Assembly (NCBI RefSeq): GCF_009758125.1
Contig: NZ_WRXO01000001.1
Location: 1,116,001-1,180,000 of the forward strand
Length of the DNA stretch: 64,000 nt
Origin: Chitinophaga oryziterrae
GTDB lineage: Bacteria; Bacteroidota; Bacteroidia; Chitinophagales; Chitinophagaceae
Direction of reading: 5' to 3'
Under the pieces are notes generated by a model. The model made no database searches. It was not told the origin of the DNA and saw nothing but the letters and a program-made list of their open reading frames with translations. Positions within the stretch are counted from its first letter, which is position 1. Each line of letters opens with the position of its first letter. This document shows, one piece after another, positions 8,214 through 18,112 of this stretch. A program made the translations under genes and the position numbers.

Positions 8214-8858
8214 TCATTTTTCAAATATGAGGGATTCTGACTTTACCCCTAATTCTTCCAGCGTAGCATTTACATCCTGGATCATTTTATCCGGGCCGCA
8301 AACGTAGAAGTGTTTATTGAAGTCGGGGATTTTTGCCTGTAAGAAGGCTTTATCAATATGAACCTTTTCTTCTCTTGTAAGAATAAAGCGGGCATTTTCT
8401 CCCAGCATATGGATTAATTCATCTTTATATATGATGTCTGCGGCCGTTTTATTGGAGAAGAATAAGATATTGCCGTCCAGCTTTTTTTGCTGATGAAGTT
8501 CACGTAGAATGGCTATAAATGGTGTGATACCGGCCCCTCCTGCTATAAAATACCCGGGCCCTTTATATTCGATCGCTCCCCATACGTCACGGATCATCAG
8601 TTCATCTCCTGTTACCAGCTGATGTAACTGATTGGTAACGTTGTTATATCTTTTGATGGTGAATTCCAGGTAGGCATCACTGTTTAAAGAGGTAAAAGTG
8701 AAGGGCCGGGTTTCATTTTCCCATCCTGGTTTATTGATAGATACATCTGTTGCCTGTCCGGGGGTATATTTATAACCTTCCGGTTTTTCTATACGAAAGC
8801 ATTTTACATCATGAGTCACCTGTTGTATAGAAATGATTTTTACAGAGAAGGTTGTCAT
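8214..8858 (-). CDS. FAD-dependent ferredoxin-NADP(+) reductase-like oxidoreductase
   Basis: Flavoprotein reductase that passes electrons between NAD(P)H and a protein or small-molecule acceptor. Seen: FAD-binding barrel with RPFTFTS at residues 51-57, NAD(P)-binding domain with AGGAGITPF at 106-114, and the C-terminal YVCGPDKM around 186-192. There is no 2Fe-2S ferredoxin domain, so an external carrier is needed. The ATG at 8858 is chosen because it begins the barrel (MTTFSVKIISI); the longer ORF to 8957 adds residues unlike the family. The size, about 214 residues, is that of the short flavodoxin-reductase-like group. The partner is unknown. Confidence 0.85.
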   Translation of the reverse strand: MTTFSVKIISIQQVTHDVKCFRIEKPEGYKYTPGQATDVSINKPGWENETRPFTFTSLNSDAYLEFTIKRYNNVTNQLHQLVTGDELMIRDVWGAIEYKGPGYFIAGGAGITPFIAILRELHQQKKLDGNILFFSNKTAADIIYKDELIHMLGENARFILTREEKVHIDKAFLQAKIPDFNKHFYVCGPDKMIQDVNATLEELGVKSESLIFEK

Positions 8859-9029
8859 ATGTATGTGTTTTAATGCAAGGTCTTTATTTTTCTTTATATT
8901 CAGAAGATATTCCGCTGTTATTGCCACCATTGTTCTCCCTGTAACGGCCTCTTCCAATTGATAACATTAAATTAAGATACTCCCGCAAATGATTGCATTA
9001 TTTTGCACTGCGATGCCAAACGAGCAGCT

Positions 9030-9590
9030 ATGCAAAGTAGTGAAGATATAGAGTTGTTACATCAGGTCAGGTCGGGTGATAAAAGCGCTTTTGAAAGGTT
9101 TTTCAATGAGCATTGGCATGTATTATTCACATTTGCCGGTAAATTGCTGAAATCTGATGATGATGCAAAAGATGTAGTGCAGATGGTATTTATCTCTTTA
9201 TGGGACAGACATGAAAAGTTAGAAATAACAGGTTCGCTGCAAAACTACCTGCTACAGGCAGTAAGATATCAGTCGCTCAAAAGGCTCAAAGAGATCATGG
9301 ATAGCCCTGAAAACCTGGAAAGGGTACAGGAGCAGTTTATGCCGGTATTAAATGTTATATGGGATAAACTCCATGAATCCGATGTATTTAATGAAATAGA
9401 AGCCCAGCTGGAAACCCTTCCTTACAAAACCCGGGAAATGTTTTTGCTTAGCCGCCGTCATCATTTATCTGTAGCTGAAATAGCCATACGTATGGGTTTA
9501 TCTGAAAAAACCGTACGGAATCAATTACATATAGCCCTGAAAACACTCCGTCATAACCTTGCCATCGTCCTCATATTTCTGGTTTGTTAA
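9030..9590 (+). CDS. ECF sigma factor (FecI-like, Bacteroidota type)
   Basis: RNA polymerase sigma-70 family factor of the extracytoplasmic-function group. Region 2 covers about residues 15-85 (FERFFNEHWHVLFTFAGKLL, DDDAKDVVQMVFISLW). Region 4 covers about 120-175 (LPYKTREMFLLSRRHHLSVA, then MGLSEKTVRNQL). The protein ends in a short hydrophobic tail (LAIVLIFLVC), as is common in Bacteroidota FecI-like factors. The ATG at 9030 is used because an in-frame TTG upstream adds nine unlikely residues. A fecR gene and an STN-type TonB receptor follow in the same direction, the classic arrangement for cell-surface signalling in which the receptor's ligand triggers release of the sigma factor. It probably drives the 16.6-kb locus downstream. 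Confidence 0.93.
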   Translation: MQSSEDIELLHQVRSGDKSAFERFFNEHWHVLFTFAGKLLKSDDDAKDVVQMVFISLWDRHEKLEITGSLQNYLLQAVRYQSLKRLKEIMDSPENLERVQEQFMPVLNVIWDKLHESDVFNEIEAQLETLPYKTREMFLLSRRHHLSVAEIAIRMGLSEKTVRNQLHIALKTLRHNLAIVLIFLVC

Positions 9591-9663
9591 TAATTCCTTA
9601 ACCTTCCTTTTCGGGACAAGCGATTCCCTTTAGAGAACATATATGTAGGGGAACATATAACTA

Positions 9664-10599
9664 ATGAACATCGCGCAATTAAAAGAAATTATCAGCAGGT
9701 ATCTGGCCGGTAAGGCTTCTGATAAAGAAACCACATTTATTAATGAATGGTTTGGCCGTGCATTGAAAGATGCGGAACAGGTACCTGTTACAGAATATAC
9801 AGAAACACAGCGTATAGAGGTACTTGGCAACCTGCATGCAGCAATGAATAAGGACCATAAGATAATATGGCTCAGATGGGTGGGAATGGCTGCTGCTGCC
9901 TGCCTTTTATTATTAGCAGGATATACTTACAGGTTTGAACTACTTGATATTACAGACCCTATACCCATGCAGAAAGTAGCTGCTATGAAATTCCAGGTGA
10001 AAAAGATAGTGCTCCCGGATAGTTCTGTTGCGATACTGAATTCAGGTAGTGAAATTATATTCCCTGTCCGCTTTCGTGGAAATAAAAGAAATGTACAACT
10101 GAACGGGGAAGCGTTCTTCGATATTGCACAGGATCCCTCATCTGTCTTTGCTGTTACAGCTCCGCATATACAGGTGCAGGTACTGGGTACTTCGTTTGTA
10201 GTGACAGACGGTACCAGTATCCCTGCTGCCAGCGTAAGCGTAAAAACAGGAAGAGTAGCTGTAACCACTGATGAGAAGAAAACACAATTATCTGCTAACG
10301 AGGGACTGGTATACGATCAGTTAAACAGGATAGTGAATATTGATAAGCACATGGATGTGGATATTGAATGGACAAACAAACAACTCGTATTTAATAATTC
10401 CACGCTGGCAGATGTTTTCCGTGAAATGGAGAAATTATTCGATGTAAAAATAAAAGTAGCAAAACCTGCTATTGATACAACAAAATTCACCGGGGCATTT
10501 GATACAGGTGATTCTTTAGACGGTATGCTTAAAGTAATTTCTCTATCCTACAGATTAACGATAGAGAAAAGTAAAAGCGGGACTATTATGATCAGGTAG
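9664..10599 (+). CDS. FecR-family anti-sigma factor
   Basis: Inner-membrane regulator that holds the neighbouring ECF sigma factor until signalled by the outer-membrane receptor. Seen: a cytoplasmic N-terminal helical region (1-65), one membrane helix around residues 68-86 (IIWLRWVGMAAAACLLLLAG), and a periplasmic FecR domain (KIVLPDSSVAILNSGSEI, VQLNGEAFFDIAQDPSSVF, VQVLGTSFVV). A DUF4974-like C-terminal domain (FNNSTLADVFREMEKLFDV) resembles the STN fold that contacts receptors. Length 311 is standard. The gene lies between the sigma gene and the STN-containing receptor, so all three parts of a signalling relay are present. Confidence 0.93.
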   Translation: MNIAQLKEIISRYLAGKASDKETTFINEWFGRALKDAEQVPVTEYTETQRIEVLGNLHAAMNKDHKIIWLRWVGMAAAACLLLLAGYTYRFELLDITDPIPMQKVAAMKFQVKKIVLPDSSVAILNSGSEIIFPVRFRGNKRNVQLNGEAFFDIAQDPSSVFAVTAPHIQVQVLGTSFVVTDGTSIPAASVSVKTGRVAVTTDEKKTQLSANEGLVYDQLNRIVNIDKHMDVDIEWTNKQLVFNNSTLADVFREMEKLFDVKIKVAKPAIDTTKFTGAFDTGDSLDGMLKVISLSYRLTIEKSKSGTIMIR

Positions 10600-10683
10600 C
10601 ATCATCAATTTCATCATACAGATACTTAAATTATTGCAACGCAATGATAAGGGGGATTCTATTTTCTAAAATTAACTAATCGA

Positions 10684-13600
10684 ATGAAGGAGAAATTTTT
10701 ACAAAGACTTATATACGGGCCGGGACGTGTTTTAATATTGTTACTGTTCACAGTGTTTTCAGCGATGGCACAGGATGGAGCACTGAATAAAAGAACAAGC
10801 ATAAGCCTTAAAAATGAAGGATTATCCCGTTCGCTTGAAATCTTACAGCAACGCTCAGGCATCACGTTCTTTTACAATCCTGCAGAATTAAGTGCAGTAA
10901 CAAAAAAATACACTGTCAGTTTTGATAATAAAACAGTACAGGAAATTTTAAATAGTTTATTGCAAAGTACAGGATTGGAATTTGAAGCTGCGGATAATAA
11001 AAAGATCGTCATCCGTAAGATTGTTATACAGCAAAAAACACCTGCACTACGTAAATGGAGGACGGTTACAGGAGAGGTAAGGGATGCAAAAAAGAATACG
11101 CCGGTAGGTGGTGTTGAGATACTTGTACAAAGTACAGGTAATCATATTACCGCAGATGCTGCCGGAAAGTTTGCAGTGGAAGTAAAAGATACCGTGGATG
11201 TATTGATACTTTATTTTGTAGGATATGCTACCAAAACAGTAAAGGTGGGTGATAAGGAGATATTAAATATCAGTATTACACAGGATAGTAAAACACTGGG
11301 TGGCGTGACGGTAGAAGCGCGTCGCCGTACCAATACAGAAGCCTCGCTGTTAAACGACCGTAAGAACTCCGCTATTATCTCTGATGGTATCTCTGCACAG
11401 AACATAGAGAAAACGGCCAGTATTACTACCACACAGGCATTACAACGTGTCTCCGGGGTTACTATTACGGATGAAAAGTACGTGGCTATACGGGGATTGG
11501 GAGACCGTAGTGTAATAGGACAATTGAACGGCGTACGTCTTGCTTCTTCTGATCCTGATAGAAGCGCTATCCCTCTGGACCTGATCCCAGCCAGTCTGCT
11601 TGATAATATCACTGTATATAAAACCAGTTCACCGGATAAACCTGCTGATGCATCGGCAGGTATCGTTGAATTGAAAACAAAATCAATCCCTGAACATGAA
11701 ACTTTTAATATTACTATACAGAGCGGTTTTAATACGCAGGTAGGTTTGGATGGGAAAGTGAATAGTTTTTATAATAGTGAAACCGGATTTTTAGGACAGA
11801 AAGTAAAAGACAAAGGATTAAGCAATGATTTTCTGAACCTGTCTAAACAATATCCTAATGGCTTAAAGGATATTCAGGATAAAATAGCTGCCAGTCGTAA
11901 CGATCCTGCTTTACTGGCTGAAGCGAACCGTATCAATGGTATTATGCATGAATTTGATCCGGTGATGACTACAAGGTACAAACAGGCTCCGCTGAATCAG
12001 ATTTATTCTCTTACTTATGGAAATAGTTTCGATGTATTTAAGAAACATAAGATAGGTATCATTGCAGGTGCGAATTATTATAGCCGTACTACAGATATTT
12101 ATGGTGGGGACCTCACGCAGTGGAGTATTTATCAGGGGGTATTATCCGGTAACAGCGATGTGTACAGTCCGCGTATCATTCCTAATTACATCACACCAAA
12201 TAATATTCATTTAGGTAGATATCTTACTTATAAGGAGAATACAGGTACACAAACATTAAACTATGGTTTCCTGGGTGGATTAACATATCGTTTTAATCCG
12301 CAACATGAGATCAGTATGCAATATCTTGGCAGCCGGGGGGCTGAAACTAAAGCAAGCAATCTGTATGGACATTATGAATATACCGGCTTACCAGGTACTG
12401 TATCCAATATCGTTTATTCGCTTAAACAAAGTTACCGTACATTAAATACATTTAATTTACAGGGAGAACATAAGCTGATAAAAGGTATCAGGTTAAGTTA
12501 TAACATGGCCACTTCTTCATCCGGACAGGATGATCCTGATTACCGTTTCGTGAATCTGGCAGATTATAAACCATTAAACGGAGGTACTTATGACGTGCCA
12601 TCAACAACACCAAATGCAGGCGCTACTCCTACCTATACTTCTCATCTGTACTCACTGGTATCCGGTTATGTAAATGGCTATGGCCCTTATGGTATCATTC
12701 AGGCAGATCCTAATGGACGCAGGTTCAGGAAATTGCGTGAAACAAACTATAACTATAAAGCAGATGTAGCTGTTCCATTTAAAATAGCAGGACTGAAACA
12801 GGAATTTAAAACCGGTGTCAACTACCTGCATCGCAAACGGGACTTTACAGAGAACGTATTATTCCTGCCGGGATCTAATTATTCTGAAAGTAAATCATTG
12901 CCTTTATATGAAGTAGATGGTAACCTGGATCGCCTGGTGGGATATAACCGTATTGGCATAAGACCAGCCTCCAGCTATAATGGCGAAGGGCAGCCAATGG
13001 TAGGCGGGTTCTTATATAATATCCAGAAATCTCCTAATAACTACAGAGGCTTTTATGAAACCCGTGCTTTCTATGGTATGCTGGACCTTCATCTGAGAGA
13101 GAACCTGCGCTTCACTGGTGGTGTGCGTTTTGAAATGACAGATATTCAGGCGGCAGTTGATACCTCCGGCGTTTTCCTGGATGCTTCTATCACTACACCT
13201 GACAAGAACGGGAATAAGGTAAACCTTGTATACACAGAACCTAACTCTGTATATAAAACGAAATACAAACCTTACTATTCTGCCAACCTTACTTATACCC
13301 TGGAGGAAAAAATGAATTTCAGACTGGGATACAGTACTTCACTGGCCCGTCCCGAATTGAGAGAACTGACAAACGTATTTGATTTTGATCCTTTCCAGTT
13401 TGCCCTGGTAGTAGGTAATCCTAAACTTAAAAATCAGTTAACGACTAACTACGATTTCAGATGGGAATGGTTTACGGCTCCCGGGGAAGTGATCTCTGCT
13501 TCAGTGTTTTATAAAGAGATAGATAATCAGCTGACAAAAGTATACAAACAGAATTCAACAGGATTGGATGCACGTTTCCCTGAGTTTCCGGCCATTGAAT

Positions 13601-14151
13601 TCCAGAATGATCCTAATAAAGGACGTGTATATGGTGTAGAGCTGGAAATAGTAAAGAGCCTGGGTATATTATATAAACCATTAAGCAATTTCTATCTGGG
13701 GTCCAACCTGTTGCTGGCACAAAGTGAGATAAAGAAAACAAAGGAGAGAATGGCCGCTTCACAGGCAATAGACCGTCGCGCACCAGCTAATAGCCCGTTG
13801 TTCGAACAGGCTCCTTATTCTGTGAATGTTTACCTGAACTATAACAATCCACGCAGAGGCACAGATATCACCACCACGTTTAACATGGTAGGGGAGCGCT
13901 TGATACAAGTGAACCTGGATGGTACACCGGATTTATATACCCGTCCTAATCCGGTGCTGGACATAGTATTCAGTCAGCGTTTGTTAAAACACCTGCAACT
14001 GAAAGGATATGCGAAGAATATACTGGACCGTCCATTACAGGAAGTATATGCAAATCCTGATACCGGTGGTAAATATTATGGAAAACAGTATATCCGACGG
14101 AGTTATAAGCGCGGATCGGAGATAATGCTTGGACTGAGCTATACATTGTAA
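10684..14151 (+). CDS. TonB-dependent outer-membrane receptor with STN signalling domain
   Basis: Ligand-gated outer-membrane transporter powered by TonB-ExbBD that also signals to FecR. Seen: signal peptide (to about residue 29, ending MAQ), STN domain about 38-110 (ISLKNEGLSRSLEILQQRSG), CarboxypepD-regulatory-like domain about 122-200 (VTGEVRDAKKNTPVGGVEIL), plug domain about 225-330 (TQALQRVSGVTITDEKYVAI, then RGLGDRSV), and a beta-barrel ending in a C-terminal strand (SEIMLGLSYTL). The plug (GDRSVIGQLNG, IVELKTKSIP) is of the non-SusC type, and no SusD partner gene exists in the locus. Only 16 bases separate it from the DUF4397 lipoprotein gene. The ligand is unknown. Confidence 0.92.
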   Translation: MKEKFLQRLIYGPGRVLILLLFTVFSAMAQDGALNKRTSISLKNEGLSRSLEILQQRSGITFFYNPAELSAVTKKYTVSFDNKTVQEILNSLLQSTGLEFEAADNKKIVIRKIVIQQKTPALRKWRTVTGEVRDAKKNTPVGGVEILVQSTGNHITADAAGKFAVEVKDTVDVLILYFVGYATKTVKVGDKEILNISITQDSKTLGGVTVEARRRTNTEASLLNDRKNSAIISDGISAQNIEKTASITTTQALQRVSGVTITDEKYVAIRGLGDRSVIGQLNGVRLASSDPDRSAIPLDLIPASLLDNITVYKTSSPDKPADASAGIVELKTKSIPEHETFNITIQSGFNTQVGLDGKVNSFYNSETGFLGQKVKDKGLSNDFLNLSKQYPNGLKDIQDKIAASRNDPALLAEANRINGIMHEFDPVMTTRYKQAPLNQIYSLTYGNSFDVFKKHKIGIIAGANYYSRTTDIYGGDLTQWSIYQGVLSGNSDVYSPRIIPNYITPNNIHLGRYLTYKENTGTQTLNYGFLGGLTYRFNPQHEISMQYLGSRGAETKASNLYGHYEYTGLPGTVSNIVYSLKQSYRTLNTFNLQGEHKLIKGIRLSYNMATSSSGQDDPDYRFVNLADYKPLNGGTYDVPSTTPNAGATPTYTSHLYSLVSGYVNGYGPYGIIQADPNGRRFRKLRETNYNYKADVAVPFKIAGLKQEFKTGVNYLHRKRDFTENVLFLPGSNYSESKSLPLYEVDGNLDRLVGYNRIGIRPASSYNGEGQPMVGGFLYNIQKSPNNYRGFYETRAFYGMLDLHLRENLRFTGGVRFEMTDIQAAVDTSGVFLDASITTPDKNGNKVNLVYTEPNSVYKTKYKPYYSANLTYTLEEKMNFRLGYSTSLARPELRELTNVFDFDPFQFALVVGNPKLKNQLTTNYDFRWEWFTAPGEVISASVFYKEIDNQLTKVYKQNSTGLDARFPEFPAIEFQNDPNKGRVYGVELEIVKSLGILYKPLSNFYLGSNLLLAQSEIKKTKERMAASQAIDRRAPANSPLFEQAPYSVNVYLNYNNPRRGTDITTTFNMVGERLIQVNLDGTPDLYTRPNPVLDIVFSQRLLKHLQLKGYAKNILDRPLQEVYANPDTGGKYYGKQYIRRSYKRGSEIMLGLSYTL

Positions 14152-14167
14152 AATATTAATTAGAATT

Positions 14168-15835
14168 ATGATGATCAGATGTATACAATATTTGTTATTG
14201 TGCCTGCTGGGAGCAGGAATGGTATCATGCACCAAAAAGGTTGATTTTTCTTATGATAACCGGGTAAACACCGGTGCGGATGCTGCATCCGGCATACGTA
14301 TCGTAAATCTGCGTGGCGCCACTGAACTGATGGTGAACGGGCAGCAGTTAACAAGCTTTTTAGCGCCTGACAAGGAAGATGGTTATAATGAGAGTAATAC
14401 CATCGGAACGATCTATTTTCCCGGAACAGGACGTATGGGACTTACTTATTACATCCCGCAGCGTTTTGTAAATGCTGATGGAATGGCAACAGATATACGT
14501 TTTGCAAATCTTACTTTGAAAAGGCGTATTAACTTAACAAGAGGTGTAAGTGCAAAAGATGATTTTAATCATCCAACGGATTATTACTTCACTTCTTTTG
14601 CAGGTGCAGACTCCCTGATGGCTATACCACGTTCTATATCCTCTCCTGCAAATCCGGAGAATTTTAAAATACGGTTGCTGAATCTGGGCGTGAATGATTA
14701 TGCGGTAAAAGGCCCTGTGAGTATGACCTGGGCAGATGGTGCACCTATAGCTGGTCTGGAAAACGTGGCACCCGGCGCTTACTCGGATTATATAGAGATA
14801 CCTTATGGTACTTATCAGTTTAAAGTATTTGCTACTGCCGGCGGACAGGTGCCAGGGGTAGGAGGTAGTACACTGGATCTGGACGTTATAGATCCGCTTA
14901 CCGGCAGGATCATGATGGATGGCCGAAGGATTTATCCGAACCAGGTGGGATTAACAGATTCAAAACTCACGTTCTCTCCATTTAAGACATTTCAGCCCGG
15001 TGGTGTATATACGATAGTGGTAGCAGATTGCCCCAATTTCAGGTTCCCGACCGGTAATCCGAATGGGGAAACAGTGACAGCAAAGTATAACGCTTTCAGG
15101 ATTATTAATGATATAGAACCCCAAAACATTACCTATGCAAGATTACAGGCAATCAATGTATTACCGGGTAAAAAAATAAGTGTGACAGTAGATGGGGAAA
15201 CTGTTGGAGGGGCACTTGATTTTGCGGTTGCTTCTGAATATGCAAGATACATCAGGGGGGAGCATACTGTTAAAGTAATGGATGATGGAGGTGCTGTACT
15301 GATAGAGAAATCCCTGTCGCTTTCTCCCGCTGATAACGAAAGCATGTGGGTGTATGAAGGCAAAGATGGTAAAGCAGCTATTAGTTTTGTAGCCAATAAC
15401 CTGAGCGCAGTGTATTATAACGGCGCAACCGAAGATGGCACTTATAGCAATCTTCAAACAGAATATCCCAGCTGGGTACGGTTCATGAATTTTTGCCCGG
15501 ATTTACCAGAAGTTACTTTCACACAGGAGAACGGACAACTTTTCTCAGACCCTTTTCCCGGGCAACATTTATTAACAGGCGTTCCTGTTATACAATCACC
15601 TTATGTAAAGTTTAATACCGGTTTTTATAATTCCATTCTTGCTTACGCTTCTCAACCTGCTGTATTACCCGGAGACTGGCTTAGAAATGTGGCGGTGTTA
15701 AAGGGGCAGCAGTTCATAGCCAATCCTGCATTATATAAAGCAGGCTTACCTGGCAGCGAGCCCGGTTTTTATACGGTAGCGCTGGTCGGTTATATGGAAC
15801 AAGCCAGGATGATCATTATAAAGCATAATAAATAG
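14168..15835 (+). CDS. DUF4397-like surface lipoprotein
   Basis: Lipoprotein of 555 residues with a lipobox (GAGMVSCTKK, Cys18). The repeated beta-rich units (GIRIVNLRGATELMVNGQQL, FKIRLLNLGVNDYAVKGPVS, YARLQAINVLPGKKISVTVD) resemble DUF4397 domains, where each begins with a strand R-[ILF]-x-N-x and continues into an Ig-like sandwich. No enzyme motif is visible. Tight spacing on both sides (16 bases from the receptor gene, 3 bases before the next lipoprotein) makes it part of the operon. A role as receptor-associated surface protein or ligand-binding partner, taking the place of SusD, is inference. Confidence 0.65.
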   Translation: MMIRCIQYLLLCLLGAGMVSCTKKVDFSYDNRVNTGADAASGIRIVNLRGATELMVNGQQLTSFLAPDKEDGYNESNTIGTIYFPGTGRMGLTYYIPQRFVNADGMATDIRFANLTLKRRINLTRGVSAKDDFNHPTDYYFTSFAGADSLMAIPRSISSPANPENFKIRLLNLGVNDYAVKGPVSMTWADGAPIAGLENVAPGAYSDYIEIPYGTYQFKVFATAGGQVPGVGGSTLDLDVIDPLTGRIMMDGRRIYPNQVGLTDSKLTFSPFKTFQPGGVYTIVVADCPNFRFPTGNPNGETVTAKYNAFRIINDIEPQNITYARLQAINVLPGKKISVTVDGETVGGALDFAVASEYARYIRGEHTVKVMDDGGAVLIEKSLSLSPADNESMWVYEGKDGKAAISFVANNLSAVYYNGATEDGTYSNLQTEYPSWVRFMNFCPDLPEVTFTQENGQLFSDPFPGQHLLTGVPVIQSPYVKFNTGFYNSILAYASQPAVLPGDWLRNVAVLKGQQFIANPALYKAGLPGSEPGFYTVALVGYMEQARMIIIKHNK

Positions 15836-15838
15836 CAC

Positions 15839-17011
15839 ATGTATCATAGATTTATACTTCTCTTTTTACTGGTACTGTTAGCAGGTACAGCATGCCGGAA
15901 AACTGAATTTACTACCATCAGCAATCCTGCTTATTTACGTGTATTCAATAACCTTGATTACAATATTACTATTGATAATAAAGATGCACCACTACCTTTC
16001 CTCACTTTCCTGATGGACCCTGAGATGAATGCAGATGGTGCACCCGTAAAATCACTTGTTACAGGAGATTTTTTAGATAAACGGGCTACATGGGCCAGGC
16101 CTTATCCTGATGCTGCCAATACAGCTACCTACCAGACAGAGTATCCTGGTACGGCTAAAGTACTGGCAGGACCTATACTGAACGGATACGATCTTTCCAG
16201 CTGGGCACAGATCCCTTCCGGTAAACATCGTATTATGTTTCTGAGCAGGCCTTTAAGTACGGTCCCTTTTTATGAACTGAGTAATGACCTGCGTAAAACG
16301 GTGCTGATAGATACAGTAGTGGATTTTACCGCCGGTGAAGTATATACGATGCATGTACTGGAGCAGGAAGCTATTCATAAAACAGCGGGTATTTATGTGC
16401 GTAATGAAACCTTTGTAAAACAGCCTGTTTCGGATTCCCTGGTATATGTAAACTTTTATAACCTCAGTTCTGAAGGGTATTTCCAGTATGGAAAACTGGC
16501 GGATAACGATAACAGGGCAAATGTAAAGATCAGGGATACCATGAATGTGTTTTATACACTGAATAGTATGAAAGATCCTAATCTTGCAAAACCTGTTAGC
16601 GGGTATACAGGTGTTTATATGACGCCGCTGATTCGTTCGCTTGTAGCAAAGGTAAGTCCGTATTATAGTTTCCCCCTTTTCCCGGATACCTCTTCCAATA
16701 GAATATTTACCGGTAATACCACACAGCTTTTCACTTTTCTGGCACCAGGATATACACCGGAGAATAATCCTTTTTATCAGTACTCGGGTGACAGCTACGG
16801 GCGTTTTTCAGAGTTATCAGTGGGGCCTACATCACCCAGTTTTGATGTTGCTTTTAAAATTCCGGCAGATCAACTGACAGGTATGATAGTAAGTATCCGT
16901 TCGGGAACATATTTAAACAGGTCTTTCGCAACTGTCAATACTATTGAATACGTGAACGGGAGATTTTTCCTGATGACCATACAGCGCAAGTACGAACCGC
17001 CTGTTTACTAA
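15839..17011 (+). CDS. Lipoprotein of unknown function
   Basis: A 390-residue lipoprotein with signal MYHRFILLFLLVLLAGTAC (Cys19). I do not recognise a named domain. Two parts, YLRVFNNLDYNITIDNKDA near the start and YVNFYNLSSEGYF near residue 200, look like the first strands of DUF4397-type sandwiches, so it may be a distant paralogue of the gene before it. It starts 3 bases after that gene ends and is followed after 14 bases by the first FAS1 gene. It is therefore expected at the outer membrane together with the receptor and FAS1 proteins. No metal, catalytic or sugar-binding signature was seen. Confidence 0.6.
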   Translation: MYHRFILLFLLVLLAGTACRKTEFTTISNPAYLRVFNNLDYNITIDNKDAPLPFLTFLMDPEMNADGAPVKSLVTGDFLDKRATWARPYPDAANTATYQTEYPGTAKVLAGPILNGYDLSSWAQIPSGKHRIMFLSRPLSTVPFYELSNDLRKTVLIDTVVDFTAGEVYTMHVLEQEAIHKTAGIYVRNETFVKQPVSDSLVYVNFYNLSSEGYFQYGKLADNDNRANVKIRDTMNVFYTLNSMKDPNLAKPVSGYTGVYMTPLIRSLVAKVSPYYSFPLFPDTSSNRIFTGNTTQLFTFLAPGYTPENNPFYQYSGDSYGRFSELSVGPTSPSFDVAFKIPADQLTGMIVSIRSGTYLNRSFATVNTIEYVNGRFFLMTIQRKYEPPVY

Positions 17012-17025
17012 TAAATTAATAAAGT

Positions 17026-18102
17026 ATGCAATACAATAAATTGATCACTTTTTTTATATCCCTGCTATTCATTGCAGGCTGCAAGAAAGAAGATCTCACT
17101 ATACCAGGGGATAAGACTGCCGAGTCAAGGTCTATAGGCAGTTTTATCAGGAATAATTACGATTTGACTTTACTATCCGCCGCACTGGAAAAGGCGGGTT
17201 TGTCAGATAGTTTGAATCAGCCAGGACCATTTACATTTTTTGCACCGGATAATGCGGCCTTTAATTCGATTGGTATTACCAGCGCAAAGGACTTCGAAAC
17301 AATGAATGTGGATAGTCTGCGCTTTGCATTAAAGTGCCAGGGTTTCAGGGACAGAAAATATATTTCTGATTTTCCTTTTCAGTTGGGGAACAGATATGTT
17401 TCCATGGCGGGGCCGGAAATGTATGTGTCTGTTTCAAAGAATGTAAACTATGGCAGTGGAGCAAGCGACAGAACGGTGTATGTGAATGGCGCATATGTGT
17501 ATAGTAACAGCAAAAGGAATATTGCGCTGGCAAATGGAGTAGTGCATGTTGTGCGCATGCCTTTCAGATATACGCAGGGAACAGTGCAGGATTTTTTAAT
17601 GGCAGATACCAGTCTTTCCCTGTTTGTAACTGCCATGAAACGTTTTAAGCTATGGGACGGGCTGAAAGAAAAAGGACCATTTACGGTGTTTGCACCGCAT
17701 AATGATGCTTTCCGGAAGTATGACTTAACGGCTGACAGTATTAACAAAATGGATCCTGATAAGTTCCAGGCCATTGCCTTTGGTATATATTCATTGATAC
17801 AAGAGCCCCGGCATATATTCTCAACAGACTGGCAACAGATCAATGTTGACTATGGAGGTATAAGTACTTATATACACCTTCCTGGTTTCTCTATCAAACC
17901 ATATTATAATTACAACGAATTTTTACAGCAGGAGACGCATAGTATTACAGTAGTCGATGATGCGGGGCAATCGGGCATTAACGGGCCATACCAGGTCCAC
18001 TACAAAAACGGTGTGGCAATGGGTGCAGACCATATTGTTACAAATGGTATTGTACATATAGTAGATGACCTGTTATTATATCCGCAGACACTTATCAAAT
18101 AA
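17026..18102 (+). CDS. FAS1 (fasciclin) lipoprotein 1, two domains
   Basis: Surface lipoprotein with lipobox LLFIAGCKKED (Cys19) and two fasciclin domains. Domain 1 spans about residues 40-180 (LLSAALEKAGLSD, GPFTFFAPDNAAFN, ANGVVHVVRM). Domain 2 spans about 186-352 (FVTAMKRFKLWDGL, GPFTVFAPHNDAF, TNGIVHIVDDLLL). The H1 signature TxFAPxxxAF and the H2 signature NGxxHxxD are both present. FAS1 domains serve in adhesion and polymer or protein binding. This is the first of three tandem paralogues lying between the two TonB receptors of the locus. It starts 14 bases after the previous stop. Confidence 0.85.
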   Translation: MQYNKLITFFISLLFIAGCKKEDLTIPGDKTAESRSIGSFIRNNYDLTLLSAALEKAGLSDSLNQPGPFTFFAPDNAAFNSIGITSAKDFETMNVDSLRFALKCQGFRDRKYISDFPFQLGNRYVSMAGPEMYVSVSKNVNYGSGASDRTVYVNGAYVYSNSKRNIALANGVVHVVRMPFRYTQGTVQDFLMADTSLSLFVTAMKRFKLWDGLKEKGPFTVFAPHNDAFRKYDLTADSINKMDPDKFQAIAFGIYSLIQEPRHIFSTDWQQINVDYGGISTYIHLPGFSIKPYYNYNEFLQQETHSITVVDDAGQSGINGPYQVHYKNGVAMGADHIVTNGIVHIVDDLLLYPQTLIK

Positions 18103-18112
18103 AATAATTAAA

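Noticed and set aside
18065..18112. Upstream start for the second FAS1 gene
   Set aside because: It would overlap the first FAS1 gene and put a hydrophilic stretch before the clear lipoprotein signal that begins at 18113.
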